From assembly GCF_000246895.1 (NCBI RefSeq), contig NZ_BAEV01000016.1, positions 1 to 49,298 on the forward strand: a stretch of 49,298 nt of DNA, written 5' to 3'. The notes below the pieces were generated by a model. It was not told the DNA's origin and ran no database searches. It worked only from the letters and a program-made list of their open reading frames with translations. A program made the position numbers and the translations under genes. Shown one piece after another: positions 1 to 7,978 of this stretch. This DNA comes from Clostridium arbusti SL206 (GTDB lineage: Bacteria; Bacillota; Clostridia; Clostridiales; Clostridiaceae). Each line of letters begins with the position of its first letter. The first letter of the stretch is position 1.

Positions 1-87
1 TGGGAATGTAGGAAGCAGAATTGAAAGAATAAGTAAAGATTACTAATTCGTAATAAACTATTTAACATAAGAAAGGAATTGATAAAA

Positions 88-720
88 ATGAAAGTATTAT
101 TAGTAAATGGAAGCCCACATGAAAAAGGATGTACTTATACTGCATTAACAGAAGTTGCAGAAACATTACAGAAGGAAGGCATTGATACAGAGATATTCTG
201 GATTGGTAATAAGGCATTGAATGGATGTATAGCCTGCAAAGTATGTGTTACTAAGAAAAAATGTGTATTTGATGATAGAGTAAATGAATTTCTTGATATA
301 GCAGCGGATTATGATGGATTTATTTTTGGATCACCAGTACACTGGGGAGCAGCAGGCGGTGCAATAACATCATTTTTAGATAGAGCATTTTATGCAGATC
401 TTAACGGTGGCAGACAGTCATTCTATTTAAAGCCTGCAGCATGTGTCATATCAGCAAGAAGAGCTGGAACCACTGCAACTTATGATCAATTGAATAAGTA
501 TTTTGGGTTAATGCAGATGCCGATTGTTTCATCACAGTACTGGAATATGGTTCATGGTGCAACTCCGGATCAGGTAAAACAGGATTTGGAAGGATTTCAG
601 ACTATGAGAACTCTGGGAAGAAACATGGCGTTTTTCTTAAAATGTAAGGAAGTTGGTCTTAAGAATGGTGTGGAAATGCCAGAGCGAGAAGCCGGTGTGT
701 TTACCAATTTTATAAGATAA
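88..720 (+). CDS. Iron-sulfur flavoprotein / NADPH-dependent FMN reductase-like protein
   Basis: A 210-residue flavodoxin-fold protein. The N-terminus MKVLLVNGSPHEKGCT is the phosphate-binding strand-loop typical of NADPH-dependent FMN reductases. Around residues 47-59 there is a compact cysteine motif, C-x2-C-x2-C-x5-C (within GCIACKVCVTKKKC), which is the signature of archaeal/clostridial iron-sulfur flavoproteins that bind a 4Fe-4S cluster next to FMN. The motif FGSPVHWGAAGG follows the usual FMN-loop pattern. A TTG start at 79 is possible, but the Shine-Dalgarno GAAAGGA at 71-77 is correctly spaced only for ATG 88. It probably moves electrons between FMN and an unknown partner. It opens a redox-gene block on the same strand. 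The exact substrate cannot be told. Confidence 0.85.
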   Translation: MKVLLVNGSPHEKGCTYTALTEVAETLQKEGIDTEIFWIGNKALNGCIACKVCVTKKKCVFDDRVNEFLDIAADYDGFIFGSPVHWGAAGGAITSFLDRAFYADLNGGRQSFYLKPAACVISARRAGTTATYDQLNKYFGLMQMPIVSSQYWNMVHGATPDQVKQDLEGFQTMRTLGRNMAFFLKCKEVGLKNGVEMPEREAGVFTNFIR

Positions 721-818
721 TCTTTAACTTATAATAATATAAGTTATATAGAATAGCTGATAAAAAAGCAGGAAGTGAATATTAAGATACTTATAAAAGA
801 AATTAGAAAGGTATAGAT

Positions 819-1887
819 ATGGTAAAAAAGTTAATATCAATGGGTTTAGTTTGGGTTATGATTTTCACGTTAGCATCCTGCTCAAATAATGCAAAACGTA
901 CATCATCGTCACATTCTTCCAAAACAGTAGAAGGTGATGAAGTTTCAAAAAATATATTTGCAATGGATACTAATATTAACATGTCAGCTTATGGTGAACA
1001 GGCCAATGAGGCATTGGAAGCGGCAAAAAAACGAATTTATAAGTTGGAGAGTCTGTGGTCAGTTACAAAAGAAGAAAGTGAAATATATGCAGTGAATCAC
1101 AGCAAAGGTAATCCTGTGGAAATCAGTGAGGACACAGCAAATATTATTTCCTTCGCACTGAAAATGGCCGATAGGACAAATGGAGCCTTGGATTTGACAA
1201 TTTACCCTATCCTTACAGCCTGGGGATTTACCACAGGAAGTTATAAGATCCCAACACAGGCAGAACTTAATTCACTCTTGAAACGTATCGGGTATAAAAA
1301 AGTCCAAATGAATGGAAAAACAATAAGGCTTCCAGAAGGGACACAAATTGATTTGGGTGCTGTGGGAAAAGGATATGCATGTGATATTGTGACAGATATT
1401 CTGAAAGACTATGGAATAAAATCAGCTGTAGTAAACTTTGGAGGAAATGTAGAAGTTATTGGTTCAAAACCGGATGGAAGTAAATGGAGAGTTGGGATAA
1501 AAGACCCCAATGAAGATGGTTATATTGGAACATTGGAAACAATGGATCGCAGCATTGTCACTTCTGGGGGATATGAACGCTATTTTACAGGCGATGATGG
1601 TAAGGTGTATTGGCATATACTTGATCCATCGAATGGCAAGCCAGCAGACAGTGGTCTAGTATCAGTTTCTATTATAGGAAAAGAAAGCAAAGTCTGTGAT
1701 GCACTCTCTACATCTGTATTTGTTATGGGATTACAGAGAGCCACAGAAATATTGGCGTGAAAACAGTAATTTTGACATGATTTTATTGACGGGAGGAAAT
1801 GAATTGTACATCACAGAAGGATTGGAGAAACAATTTACTCTGAACGAAGCTTATAAAGGGATGTCCATTCATGTTTTAAGAAAATGA
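819..1887 (+). pseudogene. apbE: FAD:protein FMN transferase (ApbE) lipoprotein, frameshifted
   Basis: ApbE attaches FMN covalently to threonines of flavoproteins outside the membrane. The first part (819-1760) has a lipoprotein signal with lipobox LASC (Cys about residue 21) and ApbE motifs such as AMDTNINM, IDLGAVGKGYACD and VNFGGNVEVIG. This frame stops at 1760 after MGLQRATEILA. The expected C-terminal strand (NSNFDMILLTGGNELYITEG and onward) continues in the +1 frame to a stop at 1887. Removing one A from the run at 1747-1749 gives RATEYWRENSNFDMILL and restores about 355 residues, the normal family length. The restored stop overlaps the next start (1884) as ATGA, the usual sign of coupling, so the frameshift is recent, a programmed slip, or a sequencing error. 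Confidence 0.85.
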
Positions 1888-2252
1888 AGAGAGCAAAAAT
1901 TTTGATTTTATTTTGTGCCCTGCTGTTTATTGCGGGCATTGTAGGCAGCGTCTTGCTATTAAGGGATTCTGATAGTACATTGGTTGAAATTGTACAGGAT
2001 GGCGCTGTTTTGTATCAATTAGATTTATCAAAGATAAAAGAGAAGACAATAGAAATTGAATACAAGGGGAAAAAAAATACCGTTCAAGTAAAGGACAATA
2101 AAATTCGTGTTCTAGATGCAGATTGTGCAGATCAGATATGTGTAAAGATGGGCTATCTGAAATCAAAGAATCTGCCCATTGTCTGTTTACCAAATCATTT
2201 GGTAATAAAATATGTAGATAAAAGTAAAGATATAGATGTGATGACAAATTAG
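1884..2252 (+). CDS. NusG domain II-containing membrane-anchored protein
   Basis: A 122-residue protein with one N-terminal hydrophobic segment (about residues 5-25) followed by an extracytoplasmic beta-rich domain of the NusG-domain-II family. Visible family features are VEIVQDGAVLYQLDLSKI and the segment ADCADQICVKMGYLKS, with a Cys pair spaced C-x4-C, then PIVCLPNHLVIKY. This small family commonly sits between apbE and a Gx/Hpre_diP_synt_I membrane protein, exactly as here, and resembles EetA-type components of flavin-based electron export. That functional link is an inference. It overlaps the restored apbE stop by four bases and is followed after 11 bases by the next gene, so all three look co-transcribed. 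Confidence 0.8.
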   Translation: MKRAKILILFCALLFIAGIVGSVLLLRDSDSTLVEIVQDGAVLYQLDLSKIKEKTIEIEYKGKKNTVQVKDNKIRVLDADCADQICVKMGYLKSKNLPIVCLPNHLVIKYVDKSKDIDVMTN

Positions 2253-2263
2253 GGGATATATTT

Positions 2264-2773
2264 ATGAAAGTAAGCAAATTATTAGAATTGTCTTTATTAG
2301 CAACTATGGCTCTTACAATCTTTATTATAGAACTTAGAATTCCAAATCAGATACCAATACCTGGAATAAAATTAGGGTTGGCAAATATTGTAACTATTTA
2401 TGCAGTGTATCGATATGGCCCTAAGGAAGTATTGATGTTGGTGTTAACAAGAACTATATTAGGTGCATTCTTTAGTGGTCAGATTATATCATTGGCATAC
2501 AGTCTGGCAGGCGGCTTACTATGCCTGGTTGGAGTGATGCTACTTCGATGGATAATACCGGAAAAGAATATATGGATTTGCAGTATTTTAGGAGCTGTTT
2601 TACATAATATTGGACAGATTGTAGTAGCAATTCTAATAACTGGAACATTAGCGATTATTGCCTATCTTCCTCTTTTAATTGTTTCAGGATGTATTGCAGG
2701 AACTTTTACTGGATTATGTGCACAGTTAATCATAAACAGGGGCTGGAAAAGAAAATATGCTGATGAATCATAA
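2264..2773 (+). CDS. Gx transporter family membrane protein (Hpre_diP_synt_I)
   Basis: A 169-residue integral membrane protein with about five hydrophobic segments and glycine-rich motifs such as PIPGIKLGLANIVT and SLAYSLAGGLLC. These match the family long labelled heptaprenyl diphosphate synthase component I, now the Gx transporter family, which resembles the S-components of ECF transporters. The Shine-Dalgarno-like stretch GGGGATAT precedes ATG 2264. In the apbE-NusG II-Gx cluster it may help place or bind a flavin- or quinone-linked carrier at the membrane (compare EetB). No enzymatic motif for prenyl synthesis is visible, so the old name should not be taken literally. Confidence 0.8.
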   Translation: MKVSKLLELSLLATMALTIFIIELRIPNQIPIPGIKLGLANIVTIYAVYRYGPKEVLMLVLTRTILGAFFSGQIISLAYSLAGGLLCLVGVMLLRWIIPEKNIWICSILGAVLHNIGQIVVAILITGTLAIIAYLPLLIVSGCIAGTFTGLCAQLIINRGWKRKYADES

Positions 2774-2857
2774 GTAGATATGGATAAAATATATAAATAA
2801 CTGTAAAATGGATCAAATTGTTTTATTAAGATACCAATATAAAGGAGATGAATCATT

Positions 2858-3550
2858 ATGAAGAAAAAAATGCTAGGTGTTGTTTTGCTTGTTATGTTGA
2901 TTTGTTCTATGACTGCATGTGGAAATGATAACAGGAGGAGAAGTAATAGTTCTGTACAGAAAAATGCAAGTGGTGAACAGGCAGTAAAAGAAAACAGTAA
3001 AATTTTAGTCGCATACTTTACTCGTGCAGATAATATGGATCAAGCCCCAAGGGTGGATGCAGTCAGTCGTGCTAGTTTTAATGTAGAAAATGGAGAGGTT
3101 TCTGGTAATACAGAAGCTGTTGCGAAATATATTCAGGAAGCAGTTGGTGGAGATTTATTTTCCATTAAGACAGTAGAACCATATCCGTTGAATTATGATG
3201 ACAATGTAAATGTAGCATCAGAAGAACAGAAGAATAATGCAAGACCAAAACTTTCCACACATGTAGAAAATATGGATAAATATGATGTTATCTTTATCGG
3301 TTATCCAAACTGGTGGGGTACGCTTCCAAAACCAGTATTCACTTTTTTAGAAGAATACAATTTATCAGGAAAAACCGTGATTCCATTTGCTACACATAGA
3401 GGAAGCGGGCTTGGAAGCGGTCCAAGAGATATTTCAAAACTTTCTCCGAATTCAAAGATTCTTGATGGTTTTTCTGTTCGTGGTGAAGATGCAATAAATT
3501 CAAAGGATGATGTAAATGAATGGCTAAAGGATTTGGGAGTGTTAAAGTAA
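2858..3550 (+). CDS. Flavodoxin-family lipoprotein
   Basis: A 230-residue secreted flavodoxin. The signal peptide ends in lipobox SMTAC (Cys about residue 21) and a polar linker follows. From about residue 47 the flavodoxin fold starts with ILVAYFTRADN. SGNTEAVAKYIQEAVGGDLFSI, IFIGYPNWWGTLPKPV and FATHRGSGLGSGPRDI are the FMN-binding loops of the flavodoxin_4 family. AAAGGAGATGAATCATT precedes ATG 2858. The lipid anchor puts the FMN domain on the outer face of the membrane, next to genes for a membrane b-type-like protein and an FMN transferase. A surface electron carrier is plausible but not proven. Confidence 0.88.
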   Translation: MKKKMLGVVLLVMLICSMTACGNDNRRRSNSSVQKNASGEQAVKENSKILVAYFTRADNMDQAPRVDAVSRASFNVENGEVSGNTEAVAKYIQEAVGGDLFSIKTVEPYPLNYDDNVNVASEEQKNNARPKLSTHVENMDKYDVIFIGYPNWWGTLPKPVFTFLEEYNLSGKTVIPFATHRGSGLGSGPRDISKLSPNSKILDGFSVRGEDAINSKDDVNEWLKDLGVLK

Positions 3551-3570
3551 ACTGGAAAGTAGGTTTGAGA

Positions 3571-4245
3571 GTGAAGAAAGAAACAATCGTAAAGCTATAC
3601 GTTGATGTTGCTATGACAGTGTTCTTTTTTATTATGCTGTCCTACCAGTTGACGGAAGATATAATACATGAAATTATGGGTATGCTTGTATTCATATTGT
3701 TTATTGTGCATAACTTTTTGAATAGAAACTGGTATAAAGCGTTAGTTAAAGGAAGATATACTGTAGTTCGTATCATCCGCACTGTAGTGAATATGCTTCT
3801 GCTGGCAGCGGTTCTGGGAATTGTGATAAGTGCATTTTCAATTTCACAGATTGTAATTCCTTTCAGTAAATGGATTGATATACCATATGCTAGAGAAATT
3901 CATATGTTCTGCGCATACTGGGCATTCATTTTGATAGCAGTCCATATAGGACTACACTGGTCAATAATGATTGGCATGGTATGTAAGAAGAACAAAGAGA
4001 AAGAACCGGGGCTTTGGAAAAACTGGTCTGCAAAAATAGTAGCTGCCTTTATTGCACTTTATGGTATTTATGCTTTTGTAAAAAGAGAAATCGGCTCCTA
4101 TTTATTATTATACAATTCCTATGCCTTCTGGAATTTTGAGGAATGGGCAGGATGGTTTTTTATAGACCTTTTTGCCATGATGGGGCTGTGTATTTTTTTT
4201 ACATATTATATAATAAAGTGGATTCAGAAATTAAAATATAATTGA
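3571..4245 (+). CDS. DUF4405 domain membrane protein, possible b-type haem carrier
   Basis: A 224-residue membrane protein with about six hydrophobic segments. Histidines lie in two helical regions: IIHEIMGMLVFILFIVHNFLN and, later, IHMFCAYW and VHIGLHWS. This pattern fits the DUF4405 family, which is related to cytochrome b561-type folds; haem binding is inferred. GTG 3571 is preferred because GGAAAGTAGG at 3554-3563 is correctly placed. A more upstream ATG (3520) would overlap the flavodoxin gene by 31 bases and adds a non-hydrophobic tail. The gene follows the flavodoxin lipoprotein stop by 20 bases, so the two are probably one unit passing electrons across the membrane. Confidence 0.75.
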   Translation: MKKETIVKLYVDVAMTVFFFIMLSYQLTEDIIHEIMGMLVFILFIVHNFLNRNWYKALVKGRYTVVRIIRTVVNMLLLAAVLGIVISAFSISQIVIPFSKWIDIPYAREIHMFCAYWAFILIAVHIGLHWSIMIGMVCKKNKEKEPGLWKNWSAKIVAAFIALYGIYAFVKREIGSYLLLYNSYAFWNFEEWAGWFFIDLFAMMGLCIFFTYYIIKWIQKLKYN

Positions 4246-4282
4246 GTTTACTTTAATCCACTAGAAAAACGGATTCTTAACA

Positions 4283-4438
4283 GGAACGATTAATAAGGAT
4301 ACCAAGTTTGGAAAAGGAAATATCATTGTGAAATCTTTGCACAGCGTGCAAAAGAGATACTTGATACATTAGACCGTCTTGATAAAAATAGAGGGATACG
4401 AAGAACGAGTTCTTAAGTATGAGAAAAAATTGAAATAG
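4283..4438 (+). pseudogene. Decayed C-terminal gene fragment, family unknown
   Basis: There is no intact reading frame, but three frames joined by two small shifts give a believable C-terminus. GTINKDTKFGKGN is followed, near 4321, by CEIFAQRAKEILDTLDRLDK. After removing one G from the run at 4392-4394 it continues NRGYEERVLKYEKKLK to the stop at 4436-4438. Helical, charged residues and the clean stop suggest the tail of a lost protein-coding gene. I do not recognise the family. It lies between the redox block and the MerR gene, so it marks past rearrangement here. Confidence 0.5.
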
Positions 4439-4466
4439 TGTATAAAGTTTAATGAGATACTAATAA

Positions 4467-4514
4467 ACAGCCTCACCATCAGAAGACATAGTATCTGATG
4501 ATAAGGTTGTTTTT
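4467..4514. terminator. Hairpin downstream of the MerR gene, possibly bidirectional
   Basis: The arms AACAGCCTCACCATCAGA and TCTGATGATAAGGTTGTT pair with a few mismatches and are followed by TTTTATTTTA on the + strand. On the - strand it lies just past the MerR stop codon. Confidence 0.6.
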
Positions 4515-4517
4515 ATT

Positions 4518-4976
4518 TTATCCCAGCTTGTGTATTTTTTGAGATTTTTTTCTGACATATCGGATATTGTCAGGGATATCTTCTTCCTGCATTGCTCTTG
4601 GCACAGCAGTTGTACCGGCAGCCTTTGCTGTTTCATAATACCAGCATTTGTATTTTAGTACATCAAGGGTGTCCTGTAATTGGGCTATTTGAGCCTCTAC
4701 TGCCTTTCGCTGCTCTTGAAACATATTTAATCGCTGATCAATTGTTTCATCGCCTTGCATTGCCCATTCAACAAAAGTCTTTATATCTTTAAGTGACATG
4801 CTGGTTTTTTTCAAACAGTCTATCATGAACAGCCACTCAAAATCTTCATCTTTAAACATTCGGATGCCGTTTTCGCTACGGTCAACAAACGGAAACAGTC
4901 CTTCTTTGGCATAAAAGCGGAGAGTATATGGGGAAATATTAACCTTTTTTGATATTTCACTGATTGTATAATACAT
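4518..4976 (-). CDS. MerR-family regulator, AdhR/NmlR-like
   Basis: A 152-residue regulator. The N-terminal winged helix reads YYTISEISKKVNISPYTLRF, followed by the basic wing and a dimerisation coiled coil (about residues 80-110). A cysteine at position 54 (MIDCLKKTSMSL) sits where the aldehyde- or stress-sensing cysteine of the AdhR/NmlR subfamily is found. The Shine-Dalgarno TCAGGAGGA lies directly upstream on the minus strand. The gene is divergent from an iron-containing alcohol dehydrogenase whose promoter has the long spacer that MerR proteins need. It therefore likely activates that gene, and possibly its own, in response to aldehydes or electrophiles. The inducer is an inference. Confidence 0.85.
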   Translation of the reverse strand: MYYTISEISKKVNISPYTLRFYAKEGLFPFVDRSENGIRMFKDEDFEWLFMIDCLKKTSMSLKDIKTFVEWAMQGDETIDQRLNMFQEQRKAVEAQIAQLQDTLDVLKYKCWYYETAKAAGTTAVPRAMQEEDIPDNIRYVRKKSQKIHKLG

Positions 4977-5009
4977 AAGTTTCCTCCTGAAATAATTTAT
5001 AAAAAGCTC

Positions 5010-5040
5010 TTGACTTAGAGTATACTATCAAGTTTAAGAT
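5010..5040 (+). promoter_or_regulatory. MerR-type promoter with 19-bp spacer upstream of the alcohol dehydrogenase
   Basis: A -35 box TTGACT (5010-5015) and a -10 box TAAGAT (5035-5040) are separated by 19 bp instead of 17. The spacer contains the palindromic core AGTATACT (5019-5026) with flanks CTTAG and ATCAAG. A long spacer holding a dyad is the classic MerR-activated architecture, and the MerR gene is immediately divergent. Confidence 0.75.
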
Positions 5041-5098
5041 AATAATATCACATGTGAGAGTATGTGTAAATATTCATGATGAATTAAGGAGGAACACT

Positions 5099-6268
5099 AT
5101 GAGTTTTAATATGTATGTACCTACAAAAATTTTATTCGGAGCAGGAATGCTGAATCAGCTTCATGAACAGGTTTTGCCAGGAAAAAGAGCAATGATTGTC
5201 ATTTCTAATGGAAAGTCCACAAGAGCAAATGGTTATCTGAACCGTACAGAAGAGGAATTGAAGAGTGCGGGTGTTGAATCTGTCATATTTGATAAGGTTC
5301 AGCCCAATCCATTGAAAGATACAGTAATGGAAGGTGCTGCTTTTGCAAAAGAAAATGGCTGTGACTTTATAGTGGCTCTAGGAGGTGGAAGCTGCATTGA
5401 TTCTGCTAAAGCCATGGCAGTTATGGCAACAAATGATGGCGATCTGTGGGATTATATCGGTAGTGGAACAGGTAAAGGTCAGCCTATTACCAATAATCCA
5501 TTGCCTATAGTAGCTATAAGTACAACTGCAGGAACAGGTTCTGAAGCAGATGCCGGATGTGTGGTAACGAAACCTGAAACAAATGAAAAATTGGGATTAA
5601 AGACACCACTAATTTTTCCAGGGTTGTGTATCGAAGATCCAGAACTTATGACAAGTGTGCCAAAGAACTTTACTGCATATCAGGGATTTGATGCATTGAG
5701 TCATAGTTTAGAAGGATATGTATCAAAATTTGCAAATCTGATGAGTGACATGTATGCAATCACTGCTATAGAAAATGTAGGACGTTTTCTTGCTCGTGCT
5801 GTCAAAGATGGTAATGATATAGAAGCTAGAGAACATGTAGCATTTGGAAATATTTTATCCGGAACTGTTATGTGTGTTGGAACAACATCCAGCCAGCATT
5901 CACTTGAACATGCATTATCAGCTTATCATCAAGAGCTTCCACATGGAGCAGGACTGATTATGCTATGCCGTGCATATTTTACAAATATCATTGAAAAGCA
6001 TGTTTGTGACGAACGTTTTATAGGTATGGCGAAGGCAATAGGTATGGAAGAAGCTAGTGAGCCAATGGATTTTATTAAAGTTCTAAATAAACTATTGGAA
6101 GATTGTGGTGTGGCAGATTTAAAGATGAGTGATTATGGAATTACTCCAGATGAATTCTCTAAGATGGCAGACAATGCCATGGGACCAATGGGAGGCTTGT
6201 TTGCTTGTGATCGTGTACAGTTGACTCGTGAAGATTGCATTTCTATTTATAAAAAATCTTATAAATAA
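5099..6268 (+). CDS. Iron-containing alcohol dehydrogenase
   Basis: A 389-residue group III alcohol dehydrogenase that would interconvert alcohols and aldehydes with NAD(P)H. The nucleotide-binding loop GGGSCIDSAKAMAVMA (about residues 93-108) and the metal-ligand region DALSHSLEGY, plus later histidines in SLEHALSAYHQELPHGAG, are all present. Length is typical. ATG 5099 is chosen because AAGGAGG at 5086-5092 is perfectly spaced; the 15 extra upstream codons contain that site. It is divergent from a MerR regulator with a dedicated 19-bp-spacer promoter, which suggests aldehyde detoxification or alcohol metabolism. Substrate range cannot be read from sequence. Confidence 0.92.
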   Translation: MSFNMYVPTKILFGAGMLNQLHEQVLPGKRAMIVISNGKSTRANGYLNRTEEELKSAGVESVIFDKVQPNPLKDTVMEGAAFAKENGCDFIVALGGGSCIDSAKAMAVMATNDGDLWDYIGSGTGKGQPITNNPLPIVAISTTAGTGSEADAGCVVTKPETNEKLGLKTPLIFPGLCIEDPELMTSVPKNFTAYQGFDALSHSLEGYVSKFANLMSDMYAITAIENVGRFLARAVKDGNDIEAREHVAFGNILSGTVMCVGTTSSQHSLEHALSAYHQELPHGAGLIMLCRAYFTNIIEKHVCDERFIGMAKAIGMEEASEPMDFIKVLNKLLEDCGVADLKMSDYGITPDEFSKMADNAMGPMGGLFACDRVQLTREDCISIYKKSYK

Positions 6269-6292
6269 TAAGTAATAAGGAGAAAATTAGTT

Positions 6293-6433
6293 ATGAAAAA
6301 AATTATATTGATTTTACTATCTTTCATGCTGGTACTTTCCACCGTAGCTTGCACAAACAATAGTAATAAATCCTCTGCTACTGGGCAGAACGAAAATACT
6401 TCTTCAAATTATGGTGTACTGAGAAGTATATAA
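6293..6433 (+). CDS. Short lipoprotein, probably a truncated remnant
   Basis: A 46-residue frame: MKKIILILLSFMLVLSTVAC forms a complete lipoprotein signal with lipobox, followed by a serine/asparagine-rich linker and GVLRSI before the stop. AAGGAG is well spaced upstream, 25 bases after the dehydrogenase stop. The signal and linker resemble the N-terminus of the flavodoxin lipoprotein at 2858, but the folded domain is missing and the downstream DNA has no matching frame. It is therefore most likely the 5' end of a broken lipoprotein gene, though a genuine tiny lipoprotein cannot be excluded. Confidence 0.55.
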   Translation: MKKIILILLSFMLVLSTVACTNNSNKSSATGQNENTSSNYGVLRSI

Positions 6434-6701
6434 TAATGAGATTCTTTTTTGTACTACACTTTCAGCAACTTTTTTTTATAAATTGAGTTCTAAAATATAT
6501 GCATATGGAATATGTGTGCCAGGAACAGAAAAGTATATTCTTTCATTATAATAGGAATATGGGTATGAAATGTAGTATTTGTTTATTGATACTTTTAAGT
6601 TTTCCTATAACAGTAATACATACGTCTATATATTTAGTTATGAAATATACAACAATGATTGTTAAAGCTTTTCAATCCCATAAAGTCTAAAAGAATTGAA
6701 A

Positions 6702-6779
6702 TGTTATTGCGTAATAGTATAAATCATAAGAATTCCATGACCCACTTACAACAGAGGGGTACACTTTTACGCAATAACA
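6702..6779. mobile_element. Miniature IS-end remnant, IS21-like
   Basis: A 78-bp segment bounded by perfect 13-bp inverted repeats, TGTTATTGCGTAA and TTACGCAATAACA. Similarity between the two ends extends inward for about 20 bases. The TG...CA termini and the internal GTAAAAGTGTACCCC-like right end recall IS21-family elements. No transposase frame is inside, so this is two ends joined after internal deletion. No clear target duplication is visible. The rest of the 6434-7009 gap holds only scattered AT-rich DNA and one more inverted repeat. Confidence 0.5.
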
Positions 6780-6883
6780 ATAATTCTGTGTATTAGTTCA
6801 ACTTTCTATCAAAACACATGTGGAGTGCGTTGCAATGTGCTGTAAAAAAATATAGAATGTATATGGTAATATGTATCTTTTTT

Positions 6884-6932
6884 TATAGTAAAGAGCATTC
6901 CACCTTATTAGGGTAGAATGCTCTTTACTATA
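6884..6932. repeat. 17-bp-arm inverted repeat downstream of dedA
   Basis: TATAGTAAAGAGCATTC pairs perfectly with GAATGCTCTTTACTATA around a 15-base loop. It lies about 80 bases past the dedA stop. Neither side has a clean T-tract, so it could be a transcript-end stabiliser or a non-canonical terminator. Confidence 0.6.
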
Positions 6933-7009
6933 TTGTCATAGATAATATAGTGTCATATTACACAACTGTTAGTGAATATAACTTATTGGTATATGGTAGA
7001 TACTAATAC

Positions 7010-7630
7010 TTAAGATGTTTTAAATTTACGTCTTCTTCTAAAGAACAATAGTGAAATAAAAATAACCAATGCCAATCCTAAAATTGTGTATGCTATGTTC
7101 GAATAGATATCCATAAAATCTAAAATAGTTTCCCAGGACTCACCTAGGATTGCACCAGCACATACAAGTACTATATTCCATATTAATGTTCCGGCTGTAG
7201 TATAGAGTACAAAGAGACTGAATTTCATATTTGCCATACCTGCGGGGATGGATATAAGGCTTCGTACTAATGGAATCATCCTACAGAAGAAAATAGTTCT
7301 GTATCCATATCGATTAAACCATGAATTAGCTTTATGAATATCACTTACTTTTATTCTAAGGATATGTCCCCAGCGGTTTACTATATTTTCAAGTCTTTGT
7401 ACATTAAGTAGATGGCCTATTCCATAAAGTATAATGGCTCCTAAAACAGAACCTGCAGTAGCGGATGTTACTATACCTATAATAGTCATACTGGTATTTG
7501 TGGTCATAAATCCTCCAAAAGTAAGAATTACTTCTGATGGTATGGGTGGAAAAACATTTTCAAGTAAAATCATGAGAAAAGTTCCCAAATACCCAAATTG
7601 CTCCATAAAATTTGTGATCCAAATTTGCAT
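7010..7630 (-). CDS. DedA-family membrane protein
   Basis: A 206-residue integral membrane protein of the DedA (SNARE-associated/VTT) family, whose members act as lipid flippases for undecaprenyl phosphate or phosphatidylethanolamine. Family marks are ENVFPPIPSEVILTFGGF near the N-terminus, GSVLGAIILYGIGHLL, and the signature FCRMIPLVRSLISIPAGMA, which carries the conserved arginines and a proline-rich re-entrant loop. About five hydrophobic segments are visible, and the C-terminus is basic (FRRRRKFK). The minus-strand Shine-Dalgarno GCGAGGT precedes the ATG. It is monocistronic, so context says nothing about which lipid it moves. Confidence 0.9.
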   Translation of the reverse strand: MQIWITNFMEQFGYLGTFLMILLENVFPPIPSEVILTFGGFMTTNTSMTIIGIVTSATAGSVLGAIILYGIGHLLNVQRLENIVNRWGHILRIKVSDIHKANSWFNRYGYRTIFFCRMIPLVRSLISIPAGMANMKFSLFVLYTTAGTLIWNIVLVCAGAILGESWETILDFMDIYSNIAYTILGLALVIFISLLFFRRRRKFKTS

Positions 7631-7726
7631 CTTAATTACCTCGCTTATAATTTATGTTAAATTTATTTTTGGAAGCTTTGTCTTTTGTTATTCATAGAAT
7701 ATGGTTCCGTTATTAGGATTTAACCT

Positions 7727-7978
7727 GACTAACTTGGTGTAAGTCTCCCACGCACTCTGTGAAAGTGATTCGCACCAAATTAAAATTTGGGCTCTCTACT
7801 TTTCTTCAAGTGGGAGTCCAACGCCAAGTAAGTCATGCATTCGCAGTTCTAAAATTCAGATGGGGTAAAAGAATCCCCACCTGAATTAAGAACTTGCTTC
7901 AATGTGTTTTTATCCGATGACTAGTGGCTGGATAATTCACCTAAACTTTGTAGGCGCCCAACAAACTTCCACAAAGTG
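7727..7978. ncRNA. Candidate structured RNA or mobile-element RNA remnant (module A)
   Basis: This part of the 7631-8311 gap has no gene but four nested pairings. 7727-7751 pairs with 7810-7834, giving a long stem with some mismatches. 7843-7865 pairs with 7875-7897 and contains TCAGATGGGG against CCCCACCTGA. 7910-7915 pairs with 7930-7935, and 7945-7951 with 7971-7977. The hairpin core TCAGATGGGG recurs at 9288, and the words CGCACTCTGTGAAAG and GACTAG..GCTG recur near 13231-13270. The pattern suggests a repeated structured RNA, perhaps the guide-RNA end of a lost IS605-type element. Strand is uncertain. Confidence 0.4.

Noticed and set aside
1927-2277. A long minus-strand frame opposite the NusG II gene
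   Set aside because: It is antisense to a well-supported coding gene, has no ribosome site, and its residues are typical of a shadow frame.
2264-2773. Heptaprenyl diphosphate synthase subunit
   Set aside because: The protein is a multi-pass membrane protein without prenyltransferase aspartate motifs; the old family name is misleading.
6499-6690. A 63-codon frame on the + strand between the truncated lipoprotein and dedA
   Set aside because: It has no ribosome site, unusual composition and no family resemblance, and it lies in decayed DNA beside an IS-end remnant.
7727-7978. tRNA or rRNA fragment, or a known riboswitch
   Set aside because: No tRNA cloverleaf, CCA end, rRNA signature or recognised riboswitch core is visible in the stems.
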